The notes under the pieces: model-generated | Databases searched by the model: none | Told to the model about the DNA's origin: nothing | Seen by the model: only the letters and a program-made list of their open reading frames with translations | Assembly (NCBI GenBank): GCA_009772895.1 | Contig: WOUP01000001.1 | Location: forward strand, 1 to 64,000 | Source of the DNA: Puniceicoccaceae bacterium 5H | GTDB taxonomy: Bacteria; Verrucomicrobiota; Verrucomicrobiia; Opitutales; Oceanipulchritudinaceae | Direction: 5' to 3' | DNA: 64,000 nucleotides | Position numbers and translations under genes: made by a program | Shown here: piece after piece, positions 19,272-27,799 of the stretch | Numbering within the stretch: the first letter of the stretch is position 1 | Layout: each line of letters opens with the position of its first letter

Positions 19272-19688
19272 TCAGTTTTCCTGATCCAGTAGCTGCTCGA
19301 TGACGGGCAGGTCGGCGGGAGCCCAGTCGAGTTGCTCCCAGTCTTTCAGGCGGATCCAGCGGGCGTCGGAATGCTCTTTCAATTCCAGTTCGGGGCGGTT
19401 TTCGCAGACATGCTGAAATGGGATCAGGTGCACGGGGCCGAAGGGGTAGGTGTGGTCGACGGGCATGAGCGGGGTCAGCGGCCCGACGTTCAGTTCAAGC
19501 TCTTCGCGTAATTCGCGCCGTAGCGCCGCTTCGGCATGCTCGCTCGCCTCGACTTTGCCACCGGGAAATTCCCAGAGACTGCCCAGCTTCTTGCCGGCGG
19601 GTCGCTGCGTGGCCAAGACGTACCCGGCTCGGTCGCGCAGGACCAGACAGACGACGGGCACGGGGTGCAAATCCGTTGATGACTCCAT
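19272..19688 (-). CDS. Nudix hydrolase, MutT-like
   Basis: About 138 residues. The Nudix box reads G-G-K-V-E-A-S-E, then seven residues, then RELREEL, which satisfies Gx5Ex7REUxEE. The order VVCLVLRD, LATQRPAGKKLGSLWEFPGGK is that of MutT-type 8-oxo-dGTP diphosphatases, so cleaning of oxidised nucleotides is the likely role. ATG at 19688 is preferred; ATG at 19715 would add nine residues. Confidence 0.88.
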   Translation of the reverse strand: MESSTDLHPVPVVCLVLRDRAGYVLATQRPAGKKLGSLWEFPGGKVEASEHAEAALRRELREELELNVGPLTPLMPVDHTYPFGPVHLIPFQHVCENRPELELKEHSDARWIRLKDWEQLDWAPADLPVIEQLLDQEN

Positions 19689-19715
19689 GCGAGGGTTCAA
19701 CAGATTGGCCGCCAC

Positions 19716-19988
19716 GATGGCAACAGCAAGTAACCCACCGGCTTGAAGGCGGACGCCTTTGAGGGGTTGTCTCGTGTTGTTTGATAACCGTTAATACCTA
19801 ATTAATAGGCGGATAAATGGCTATGCTAAACTGCTATAGTTAGAACGGTGCGAGTATTGGGTGAGCGAGAGATCGGGGGTAGAACACGCTCGCTCCAAAG
19901 GCAGTTGACTGCCGCTACTCCCCCGAAAGTTGACCTTCCAGAACCGCGGTATGCGCGCTTGTCGCATGCCCTGAGGCCCTAACTTCCC
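19716..19988. other. Leader region of the large TonB receptor gene
   Basis: No gene is seen. 19785-19850 is markedly A/T-rich compared with the surroundings and probably carries the receptor promoter, but no pair of -35/-10 boxes stands out. A short palindrome (GGCAGT, TG, ACTGCC) at 19900-19913 could be an operator. Confidence 0.35.
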
Positions 19989-22900
19989 ATGAAACAGATA
20001 CCCCATGACTGGTGGAAAGCCATTGGCTTTTCCCTTCCCCTACTGTCTCCCCATCTGATTCTTGCGCAAGCAGAACCAGATTCGCCCAACTCCGATAAGG
20101 TCTTCGAACTCAGCCCGTTCGAGATCTCTACCTCGCGCGATATCGGCTATCAAGCCCGCGACACCCTGGCGGGCACTCGCCTGCGAACCGACGTTCGCGA
20201 CGTGGCCAACGCCATCACCGTCGTGAACCAGGAGTTCCTGAACGACACCGCAGCCACCGACGCCCAAAGCCTGCTGGTCTATACCACCGGCACCGAGGTC
20301 GGCGGCCTGCAGGGCAACTATGCCGGCGTGGGCGACGGCACCAATGCGCGCCAGACTACGACGCAGATGATCTCCCCGCAGTCCAACACCCGCGTGCGTG
20401 GGCTGGCGGAAGCCGACAACGTGCGTGGCTTTTTCCTCACGGACATCCCGTGGGACAGCTACAATACATCCCGTGTCGACATCCAGCGCGGGGCCAACTC
20501 CATGCTGTTCGGCATCGGCAGCCCGGCCGGGATCATCAACGCCAACCTGAAGGAACCGCTGCTGGGCAAGAACTTCGGCCAGGCCGAATACCGCTATGGC
20601 AGCCACGACAGCCACCGTTTTGTCGGTGACTACAACGTGCAGGTACTGCCCGACGAACTCGCCGTGCGCGTCATCGGCCTCTACGACGACCAGAAATACC
20701 AGCAGGAGCCGGCTTACGAGGAAGACACGCGCTACTTCGTCACCGCCCGCTGGGAGCCGAAGTTCCTCGATACGGACAACGCGCACACGGTCTTCAAGCT
20801 GAGCTACGAAAACGGCAACATCGAGGCCAACCACCCGCGCCTGATGCCTCCCGTCGACCGGATCACGCCGTGGTTCGATCCGGCGAACGAGTCGCTCTAC
20901 CAGCAGACGTTCAATGCCTTCGACATGAACAACTCCGACTACGAGGACTACGTGGCGGCGGGCATGCCGGCTGGCTTTGGTGCGGCTCACGCCCAGTTCT
21001 CGGACAACGACAACAATACCTACCCGAATCCCAACTACTCGCCGTGGGTCAGCACGCCCTCCGGGGTCAGCCGCGCCGGGGACGTCTTCGACGGCCCGGT
21101 TATGGTCTATCCAGATCCAAGCTCGTCCCAGACGACGGGCGCGATCAATGCCCAGTTCGACAGCAGCAACCCGACACCCGACGGGGTGAGCGCCCCCTTT
21201 TCCAGCTACGGCGGCATTACCTCCTATGAGGTATATGCGCGTCTGGTCGGGTTGCCAGGTTCGTCGATTGGCGGGTACAAGGAAAAGTCGCTCACCGATC
21301 CGGACATCTTCGACTTTTACAATAACCTGCTCGACGGCCCGAACAAGCACGAGTGGATCGACTTCGACGCCTTCAACGCCAGCATCATCGAAAGCCTGTT
21401 CGACGACCGTCTCGGTTTCGAGCTGGCCTACGACATGCAAAGCATGGACCGAGGACAGGAGCATGCGATCTCGGGCAACGGCTACGCGATCTCCGTCGAC
21501 GTGCTCGACGTGTTGCCCAACGGGCAGGACAACCCCAACGTAGGCCGCCCCATGGTGTTGAGCCGGGGTGGGGCCAATCAGTCCGAGGAGCGCGACCGGG
21601 AGACCTTCCGCGCGACGGTCTTCGGTGAGGTGCGCTTCAGCGACTACTTCGACTCCGATAGCCCCATGGCACGCATCTTCGGGCGTCACCGCTTCACCGG
21701 TATGTACCAATACAACGAGGTGGAGGTCAACACGCTCACGTGGGAGCCCTTCTCGGCAACAGACACCTTCACCGCCTCGGGAGCGCCGGGGAACTCGATC
21801 TCGCACTCGCGGCGCCAGATCGGGACCTTGAGCTACCTGGGGCCGAGCATGTTGGGGATGGACTCCGCGGCAGCGGGCGATATCTCCCGCATCAAGGCCG
21901 AGCGTCAACCCGACGATTCCACCATCCTGCTTTGGGATTGGTCCACCGCCGGCAATGGCGACTATGTGGGCTGGTCGCAGGAAAGCCTGCCCATCTGGAA
22001 CGGCATGGAGCCCAACGAGCGCGATTACCTCTACACAGGTGCCCGCAAGGAGCTGGATGAAATCGAGTCGCAGGCCTTCATCTGGCAGGGCTTTCTTTTT
22101 GATGAAAACGTGGTGCCCACGCTCGGCTGGCGCAAGGACAAGGACAAGTTCTACAACTCCGGCAACCCGCGCTCCATCCCGGACATCAATGCGGGCCTTG
22201 ACCTGAGCGATCCCAACTGGGTGCGCCCCGACGATCCCACCAACTCCGAGAGCGGCGATTCGCTCACCTGGGGGGTGGTGGTGCATACGCCGGACTTCAT
22301 CGACGAAAAGCTGCCGTATGGCCTCGAATTCAGTGTCTACTACGGCGAATCGGAGAACTTCCAGCCGGCCGCCGGGCGCGTCGACATTTTCGCCGATCCG
22401 GTGGCGTCTCCCCAGGGCGAAACGACGGAATACGGCCTGACCGTTTCGGCTCTGGAGAACCGTATCAACCTCAAGGTTAACTGGTACGAAACGAAGGTCA
22501 GCAACGCCACACTGTCCGGGGCGATCCCCAACAATTACCTGATCGGTGCGGGCGAGGCCTGGGCCTACATGTTCGCCACTCAGGCCAAATATGCCTACGA
22601 GAACAACACCGCGGTCGGCAGCTATACCACGGACTATGCGCCGGACGATCCGGATGTATTCATGCCCTACCAGCCGCGCGCGGGCCAGACGCTCGAGCAG
22701 GCTATTGCGGAGATGCAGACCGCCGTCGACGCCTACCTTGCCAATCCGGCTCCCAAAGCGCTGGAAGATGCCTGGGGCTACGATACCGCCGCCTGGTATG
22801 GCGATGGCAGCTACGAGAGCATCGATTCATGGATCAACAGCCGCAACAGTGTGGCGGGCAATCTCGCTGTGACCGGCGATACGGAGTCGGAAGGCTACGA

Positions 22901-23540
22901 AATCGAGCTGAGCGCCCAGATTCTCGACAACTGGAACGTGATGCTCAACGTCTCCAAGACTTCCGCGACGCGTCTGAACCTGGGCAGCACCTATGCGGCC
23001 TGGATCGAAGAACGTTGGGACTTCTATCAAACCGAGGCGGGCAACGTGCGCTTCTGGGAAGACGGCAAGGTGTCCAATGAGACCTTGCGCTCGAAGTTTC
23101 AGGCCGAGGTCTACGGCAACTACCAGCTGTATCGCCAACTGCAGGGCTCCGACGTGCCCGAACTGCGGCCCTGGCGCTTCAACCTGGTGACCAACTACCG
23201 CTTTCGCGAGGGCTTCATGGAGGGCGTCAACATCGGGGGCGGCTGGCGTTGGCAGGATGAAGTCACGCTCGGCTATCCCACGATCGAGGACGAAGACGGC
23301 GACTACATGTTTGACGTCGACAACCCTTACAAGGGTGACGCCGAGTCGGATCTGGACCTCTGGATCGGTTATGAGCGCGATCTGACGCACGGCATCGGCT
23401 GGAGCATCCAACTCAACGTGCGCAACGCCTTCGCCGACGACGAGCTGATCCCCGTGAGCGTGCAGACCGATGGCAGCCCCGCCGTTTACCGGATCAAGGA
23501 AGGCACGACCTTCTACCTCACCAACAGCTTCACCTTCTAG
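19989..23540 (+). CDS. TonB-dependent outer-membrane receptor
   Basis: The 1183-residue protein has a signal peptide ending near LILAQA, a TonB-box-like segment (VFELSPFEIS) at about residues 38-47, a plug domain from about 60 to 190 (DVANAITVVNQEFL, then RVDIQRGANSMLFGIGSPAGIIN) and a long beta-barrel ending in Phe. It would bring a large ligand, probably an oligosaccharide, across the outer membrane using TonB energy. It is longer than most siderophore receptors, as is usual for the sugar-related receptors of Opitutae. The next gene encodes a secreted triple esterase, which suggests an acetylated pectic ligand; this is inference. Confidence 0.93.
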   Translation: MKQIPHDWWKAIGFSLPLLSPHLILAQAEPDSPNSDKVFELSPFEISTSRDIGYQARDTLAGTRLRTDVRDVANAITVVNQEFLNDTAATDAQSLLVYTTGTEVGGLQGNYAGVGDGTNARQTTTQMISPQSNTRVRGLAEADNVRGFFLTDIPWDSYNTSRVDIQRGANSMLFGIGSPAGIINANLKEPLLGKNFGQAEYRYGSHDSHRFVGDYNVQVLPDELAVRVIGLYDDQKYQQEPAYEEDTRYFVTARWEPKFLDTDNAHTVFKLSYENGNIEANHPRLMPPVDRITPWFDPANESLYQQTFNAFDMNNSDYEDYVAAGMPAGFGAAHAQFSDNDNNTYPNPNYSPWVSTPSGVSRAGDVFDGPVMVYPDPSSSQTTGAINAQFDSSNPTPDGVSAPFSSYGGITSYEVYARLVGLPGSSIGGYKEKSLTDPDIFDFYNNLLDGPNKHEWIDFDAFNASIIESLFDDRLGFELAYDMQSMDRGQEHAISGNGYAISVDVLDVLPNGQDNPNVGRPMVLSRGGANQSEERDRETFRATVFGEVRFSDYFDSDSPMARIFGRHRFTGMYQYNEVEVNTLTWEPFSATDTFTASGAPGNSISHSRRQIGTLSYLGPSMLGMDSAAAGDISRIKAERQPDDSTILLWDWSTAGNGDYVGWSQESLPIWNGMEPNERDYLYTGARKELDEIESQAFIWQGFLFDENVVPTLGWRKDKDKFYNSGNPRSIPDINAGLDLSDPNWVRPDDPTNSESGDSLTWGVVVHTPDFIDEKLPYGLEFSVYYGESENFQPAAGRVDIFADPVASPQGETTEYGLTVSALENRINLKVNWYETKVSNATLSGAIPNNYLIGAGEAWAYMFATQAKYAYENNTAVGSYTTDYAPDDPDVFMPYQPRAGQTLEQAIAEMQTAVDAYLANPAPKALEDAWGYDTAAWYGDGSYESIDSWINSRNSVAGNLAVTGDTESEGYEIELSAQILDNWNVMLNVSKTSATRLNLGSTYAAWIEERWDFYQTEAGNVRFWEDGKVSNETLRSKFQAEVYGNYQLYRQLQGSDVPELRPWRFNLVTNYRFREGFMEGVNIGGGWRWQDEVTLGYPTIEDEDGDYMFDVDNPYKGDAESDLDLWIGYERDLTHGIGWSIQLNVRNAFADDELIPVSVQTDGSPAVYRIKEGTTFYLTNSFTF

Positions 23541-23574
23541 CCCGCAGGCTGGGAATCGGGAACTACTGGGATCG

Positions 23575-23613
23575 GGCCCGTCACTTCCGGGGGGAAGTGG
23601 CGGGCCTTCTCTG
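23575..23613 (+). terminator. Terminator after the TonB receptor
   Basis: Arms 23575-23588 and 23593-23606 pair over 14 bp with one T:G pair and a 4-nt GGGG loop, followed by a pyrimidine tract (TTCTCT). The long stem makes termination, or strong attenuation before the esterase gene, likely. Confidence 0.75.
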
Positions 23614-23702
23614 CGTTCGGCTTCTGACTGTAAACCCGGTGTTGGATGGACAGGCTGCGGCTTCTGCAGTGCCATAGATATCTAAACCCTCGTAGACCAG
23701 AG

Positions 23703-26516
23703 ATGATGAGATTTTTACGCACTCTATCCTGGTTGTTTTCACTCTCGGTGATCGCAGCTGGGCCTGCCATGGCGCAGGACAAACAATCGAACGAACCCCA
23801 ACCGCCCGAGCAGCCCCTGCCGCAGCTCTTTATCGCTGGCGACTCCACGGCGGCGCCCCACAACGGCAACGAGCGCATGGGCTGGGGCGTGCCCTTTTCG
23901 GACTATTTCGACCCGGAAAAGGTGGAAGTCCACAACATGGCTCGTGGCGGCCGCAGTAGCCGTACCTTCATCACCGAAGGCCATTGGGACCGAATGCTGG
24001 CCGACGTCCACCGCGGCGATGTCGTGTTGATCCAGTTCGGCCACAACGATGGCGGGGCGATCAACCGGGAACCGCCGGGCTCCGATCGCCCCTTGCGCGC
24101 TCGCGGTTCGTTGCCGGGTTTGGGCGATGAGAGCGAAGAAATCGACAACGCCGTGACCGGGCGCCATGAAGTCGTCTATACCTACGGCCATTACCTGCGC
24201 CAGATGATCAAAGACGTGCGGGAAAAGGGTGCTCAGCCGGTGCTGATGTCGCTCACCGTGCGCAACATCTGGAACGATGGCCGCCTCGAGCGCGGCGCCG
24301 GGCAATACGGCTCCTGGGCCTACGAGCTCGCCAAACAGGAGGACGTGCCCTTCGTCGATGTGACGGATATTGCGGCGGACAAGCTCGAGCCGATGGGCCC
24401 GGAGGCGATGAGCAAGCTCTATCCCGCCGACCACACGCACACCGGCCCGGAGGGGGCGCGTCTGCACGCCGAGGCGGTGGTGGCGGGTCTGAAAGGACTG
24501 CGCCCGAGCCCAATCGAAGGCTGGCTCTCCGATCAGGGTGAAGCGGTCGAGAAGCACGACATCACCTGGCTGAACCTGCCGCGCCCGGCCCGGGCCGACT
24601 TGCCCACGCTCTTTCTGATCGGCGACTCTACCGTGCGCAACGGTCGGGGTGACGGCTCCAACGGCCAATGGGGTTGGGGCGATTACGTCGACTACTGGTT
24701 CAACGAAAACAAGATCAACGTCGTCAACCGCGCGGTCGGCGGCCTCAGCAGCCGCACTTACTACACCGGCCCGTTTTGGGACAAGGTGCTGGATATGCTC
24801 CAGCCGGGTGACTACGTGATGATGCAGTTTGGCCACAACGACAACATCGCGCTCAACGATGCCGAACGCGCTCGGGGCACGATCCACGGCGTCGGCGACG
24901 AGACCGAGGAGATCGACAACATGGTGACCGGCAAGCACGAGGTGGTGCACACCTACGGCTGGTATTTGCGCCAGTTCATCGAGCAGGCGCGGGAGAAGGG
25001 TGCCACCCCGATCATGTGCTCCCTCGTGCCCCGCAAGATCTGGAACGACGAAGGCAAGATCGAGCGCAGCGAAGACAGCTATGCCGACTGGGCGGAGCAA
25101 GTCGCTCGCGATGAAGACGTGCCCTTCGTCAACCTCAACGACCTGATCGCCGACCGCTACGATGCGCTGGGCAAGAAGGCCGTGGATCCGCTCTTTGGCG
25201 ACGCGCACACCCACACCAGCGAACGCGGTGCGATCCTCAACGCCGAGTGTGTGGCGGAGGGCCTCGTCGAGCTGGACGACAACCCGCTGGCGCCCTACAT
25301 GACGGTCGACCTGACGCTAGGGCAGCCCGTGAGCTTTACCTTTGGCGACCAGAATGGCGACGCCATCGCGGTCGAGCCTTCGGATGCCTATACCTCCGAA
25401 ACCGGCTTCGGCTACGACCTCGGCACCATGCCCAACGAGGGAGAGCCCTATTTCTTCTCCGTCCGCGCCGACGACGGCAACTACCGCGTTACGATCGAGT
25501 TTGGCGCGGAGGACCAGGCTTCGGCCAATACCGTGAAGGCCGAAACCCGTCGCCTGATGGTCGAAGACGTGCAGACCGAGCCAGGCCAGTTCGTGGAGCG
25601 CTCCTTTGTCGTCAACGTGCGCGACACCCACCTCGTCCCGCCGGAAAAGTATGCGCCGGGTGGCACGGAGGTGCTGATCAACGATCGCGAAGTCGGCAAG
25701 CTGCATTGGGACGACAAGCTGACGCTGGAGCTTAACGGCGACGCCCCGCAGGTACATGCGATGACGTTCGAGGCGATGGATGTGCCGACGGTCTACCTCA
25801 TCGGGGATTCGACCGTGACTGATCAGCCATACGAGCCCGCCGCCAGCTGGGGCCAGATGCTGACCCGCTTCCTCGGCGATGGGGTCGCGGTGGCCAACCA
25901 CGCGGAGTCGGGTGAGACGATGAAGTCGTTCATCACCGGCCTGCGCCTGGCCAAAGTGCTCGAAGACATGGGGAAGGGCGATTACCTCTTCATCCAGTTC
26001 ACGCACAACGACCAGAAGGAATACTGGCCGCAGACCTACGTCGAAGCCGACACGACCTACAAGGCTTATCTGAAGGTCATGATCGAGGAAGCCCGTCGTC
26101 GTGGCGCCACGCCCGTGCTGGTCACCTCCATGCAGCGCCGCAATTTCGATGACGACGGCAAGATCGTCAGCAGTCTGGGAGACTATCCGAAGGCGATGCG
26201 CGACGTCGCCCGCGAGGAAGACGTGACGCTGATCGACCTCGAGCGTATGAGCGTGAAGTTCTATGAAGCGCTTGGGCCAGACAAGGCACCTCTGGCCTTC
26301 AACAACGAAGGCAAGGACCCGACCCACCACGACAACTATGGCGCCTATGAGCTGGCCAAGTGCGTGGCGGAGGGCATCCGCGAGTCCGACCTGCCGTTGG
26401 CCGATCACCTGCGCGACGACTTCCAAGGCTTTGACCCGAGCGAGCCCGACGACGTCGATCGCTTCGATCTTGCACCGAGCCCCTTCAGCAGCGACCTCAA
26501 GCCGCTCGGCAACTAA
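23703..26516 (+). CDS. Secreted triple SGNH esterase (CE12 / rhamnogalacturonan acetylesterase-like)
   Basis: The 937-residue protein has a signal peptide (cleavage near GPAMA) and three SGNH hydrolase domains. Domain 1 has GDST with Ser48, GHND at 113-116 and Asp243/His246 in DHTH. Domain 2 has Ser309 and HND at 378-380, but its acid motif reads D500-A-H-T-H504, so Asp is displaced by one position relative to domain 1. After a beta-sandwich insert (about 535-690), domain 3 has Ser703, HND from 768 and Asp872/His875 in DPTH. The fold and motifs suit removal of acetyl groups from pectic rhamnogalacturonan. The tandem ATGs at 23703 and 23706 fit the signal peptide; the frame opens earlier at 23646. 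Confidence 0.88.
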   Translation: MMRFLRTLSWLFSLSVIAAGPAMAQDKQSNEPQPPEQPLPQLFIAGDSTAAPHNGNERMGWGVPFSDYFDPEKVEVHNMARGGRSSRTFITEGHWDRMLADVHRGDVVLIQFGHNDGGAINREPPGSDRPLRARGSLPGLGDESEEIDNAVTGRHEVVYTYGHYLRQMIKDVREKGAQPVLMSLTVRNIWNDGRLERGAGQYGSWAYELAKQEDVPFVDVTDIAADKLEPMGPEAMSKLYPADHTHTGPEGARLHAEAVVAGLKGLRPSPIEGWLSDQGEAVEKHDITWLNLPRPARADLPTLFLIGDSTVRNGRGDGSNGQWGWGDYVDYWFNENKINVVNRAVGGLSSRTYYTGPFWDKVLDMLQPGDYVMMQFGHNDNIALNDAERARGTIHGVGDETEEIDNMVTGKHEVVHTYGWYLRQFIEQAREKGATPIMCSLVPRKIWNDEGKIERSEDSYADWAEQVARDEDVPFVNLNDLIADRYDALGKKAVDPLFGDAHTHTSERGAILNAECVAEGLVELDDNPLAPYMTVDLTLGQPVSFTFGDQNGDAIAVEPSDAYTSETGFGYDLGTMPNEGEPYFFSVRADDGNYRVTIEFGAEDQASANTVKAETRRLMVEDVQTEPGQFVERSFVVNVRDTHLVPPEKYAPGGTEVLINDREVGKLHWDDKLTLELNGDAPQVHAMTFEAMDVPTVYLIGDSTVTDQPYEPAASWGQMLTRFLGDGVAVANHAESGETMKSFITGLRLAKVLEDMGKGDYLFIQFTHNDQKEYWPQTYVEADTTYKAYLKVMIEEARRRGATPVLVTSMQRRNFDDDGKIVSSLGDYPKAMRDVAREEDVTLIDLERMSVKFYEALGPDKAPLAFNNEGKDPTHHDNYGAYELAKCVAEGIRESDLPLADHLRDDFQGFDPSEPDDVDRFDLAPSPFSSDLKPLGN

Positions 26517-26560
26517 CCTTTCGGGCAATCCTGCCCTTCGGGTTCCCCTGCGATCCCGCT

Positions 26561-26591
26561 GCCGCCTTCTCGCCCGGAAGGCGGCTTTTTT
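26561..26591 (+). terminator. Rho-independent terminator after the esterase gene
   Basis: Arms 26561-26569 and 26577-26585 (GCCGCCTTC and GAAGGCGGC) form a perfect 9-bp stem with a 7-nt loop, followed by six T residues at 26586-26591. Confidence 0.92.
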
Positions 26592-26784
26592 GTGACTCGC
26601 TTCGCCCGACAGGACGCCGTCTCTATGGCCGGAGCGCCCCGGGATATCCCGCGCCCCTTATTGAGTGCCTCGCACGGAGATACATTCTCTGGTGTCAGGG
26701 CAAAACCCGCTTGGTTTGGCACCAACTACGGGCGTGAGAGTATCTCCTGCTTGCCGGGGCGCATGATTCGCCCAAGGCAACTTC
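26592..26784. other. Spacer between two convergent terminators
   Basis: This stretch lies between the esterase terminator and the microcompartment-operon terminator. Short open frames occur on both strands, but none has a plausible start, a recognisable product or codon use that stands out. I see no gene here. Confidence 0.5.
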
Positions 26785-26829
26785 CGCCAAAAGAAACCCG
26801 CCGATGCGCACGGGGGCGTCATCGGCGGG
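26785..26829 (-). terminator. Terminator of the microcompartment operon
   Basis: Arms 26797-26806 and 26820-26829 (CCCGCCGATG and CATCGGCGGG) pair perfectly over 10 bp. On the minus strand the stem is followed by TTTCTTTT, the expected U-rich tract. It lies about 30 bases after the dehydrogenase stop. Confidence 0.88.
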
Positions 26830-26860
26830 TGGTGAGAAAGGAATGGTTCCTTCGGCAGGC

Positions 26861-27784
26861 TCAGCCTACCTGGCGCAGGATCGACTTCAGCGAGTTGGCC
26901 GAGGCCTGCAGGCCTTGCTCTTCCTTGGGCCAAAGCTTGATTTCGCGATGCCCGAGCACCCCCTTGCGGCCCATGATAGTCGGCACGCTGATGGAAACGT
27001 CGCGCAGGCCGTAGCAACCGCTTTGCGGCGAAGAGACCGGCAGCATGAATTGCTTGTCGAGCGCGACCGCCTGGACCACTTCGGCGATCGTCACGCCGAC
27101 GGCCCAACCGGCACCGCCCTTGCGCTTGATTACCTCGGCGCCGCTGGTCTTGGTGCGCTGGAAAATCGCGTTCTGGAAGCCCGGATTCACGCCGTCCATG
27201 CCCTGCATCGGCAGCCCGCCAATCGTGGCGGAAGACCAGATCGGCACCATGGAGTCACCGTGCTCGCCCAGGATCAGCGCTTTCACCTGATCGGCCGCAT
27301 AGCCGAGTTCATTGGCGATGAGGGAGCGGAAGCGGGCGGTATCCAACATCGTGCCCAACCCGTAGACCTGCTGCGTTGGCACATCGAGACTCGCCGCGGC
27401 GAGCTGGGTCAGAATATCCACCGGGTTGGAGACGATGAAGAAGTGGGCGCAGGGCTTGTAGCCCGCCTGCTGGATGCTCTGCAGGATGCCCTTGAAAAGG
27501 CTCACGTTGCGGTTGATCAGGTCCAGGCGGCTCTCGTCTGGCTTGCGGCGCAAACCCGCGGTGATGACAAACACATCACTGTCCTTGGCCCGCTCGTAGT
27601 CGCCGGCGTAGATGCGCTGCCCGCCGGTGGAAGAGGCGCCGTGCAGGAGGTCGAGCGCTTCACCTTCGGCCATGTCCCGATTCACGTCTGTGATCTGGAT
27701 CTCCGAAGCGATCCCGCCGCATTGAATGGCAAAGGCTGCATTGGAACCGACGCGGCCGCCGCCGCCAATAATCGTCACTTTCAT
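26861..27784 (-). CDS. NAD-dependent malate/lactate-type dehydrogenase of the microcompartment operon
   Basis: The 307-residue protein has the NAD-binding fingerprint IIGGGGRVGSNAA, Asp33 (ITDVNRD) favouring NAD, and the catalytic GEHGDS. At the residue that separates lactate (Gln) from malate (Arg) dehydrogenases it has Arg80 in AGLRRKPDESR, with Arg86 as the second substrate arginine, so the residue pattern is malate-like. In PVM microcompartment loci a gene of this family is usually called lactate dehydrogenase and is thought to recycle NADH. It is the last gene of the operon and has the best ribosome-binding site of the cluster. No encapsulation peptide is evident. Confidence 0.88.
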   Translation of the reverse strand: MKVTIIGGGGRVGSNAAFAIQCGGIASEIQITDVNRDMAEGEALDLLHGASSTGGQRIYAGDYERAKDSDVFVITAGLRRKPDESRLDLINRNVSLFKGILQSIQQAGYKPCAHFFIVSNPVDILTQLAAASLDVPTQQVYGLGTMLDTARFRSLIANELGYAADQVKALILGEHGDSMVPIWSSATIGGLPMQGMDGVNPGFQNAIFQRTKTSGAEVIKRKGGAGWAVGVTIAEVVQAVALDKQFMLPVSSPQSGCYGLRDVSISVPTIMGRKGVLGHREIKLWPKEEQGLQASANSLKSILRQVG

Positions 27785-27790
27785 CGTTCG

Positions 27791-27799
27791 TCCTCCTTA
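27791..27799 (-). promoter_or_regulatory. Strong ribosome-binding site overlapping the aldolase stop
   Basis: On the minus strand TAAGGAGGA merges the aldolase stop codon with a full Shine-Dalgarno sequence 6 bases before the dehydrogenase ATG. This couples the two genes and fixes the dehydrogenase start. Confidence 0.8.

Noticed and set aside
20040-22286. Open frame of 748 codons on the minus strand inside the TonB receptor gene
   Set aside because: It is antisense to a receptor with signal peptide, plug and barrel; its translation is rich in Val, Gly, His and Arg without any domain, as expected for a GC-rich shadow frame.
23739-26528. Long minus-strand frames opposite the triple esterase
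   Set aside because: They have no family features, and the plus strand carries three complete SGNH domains.
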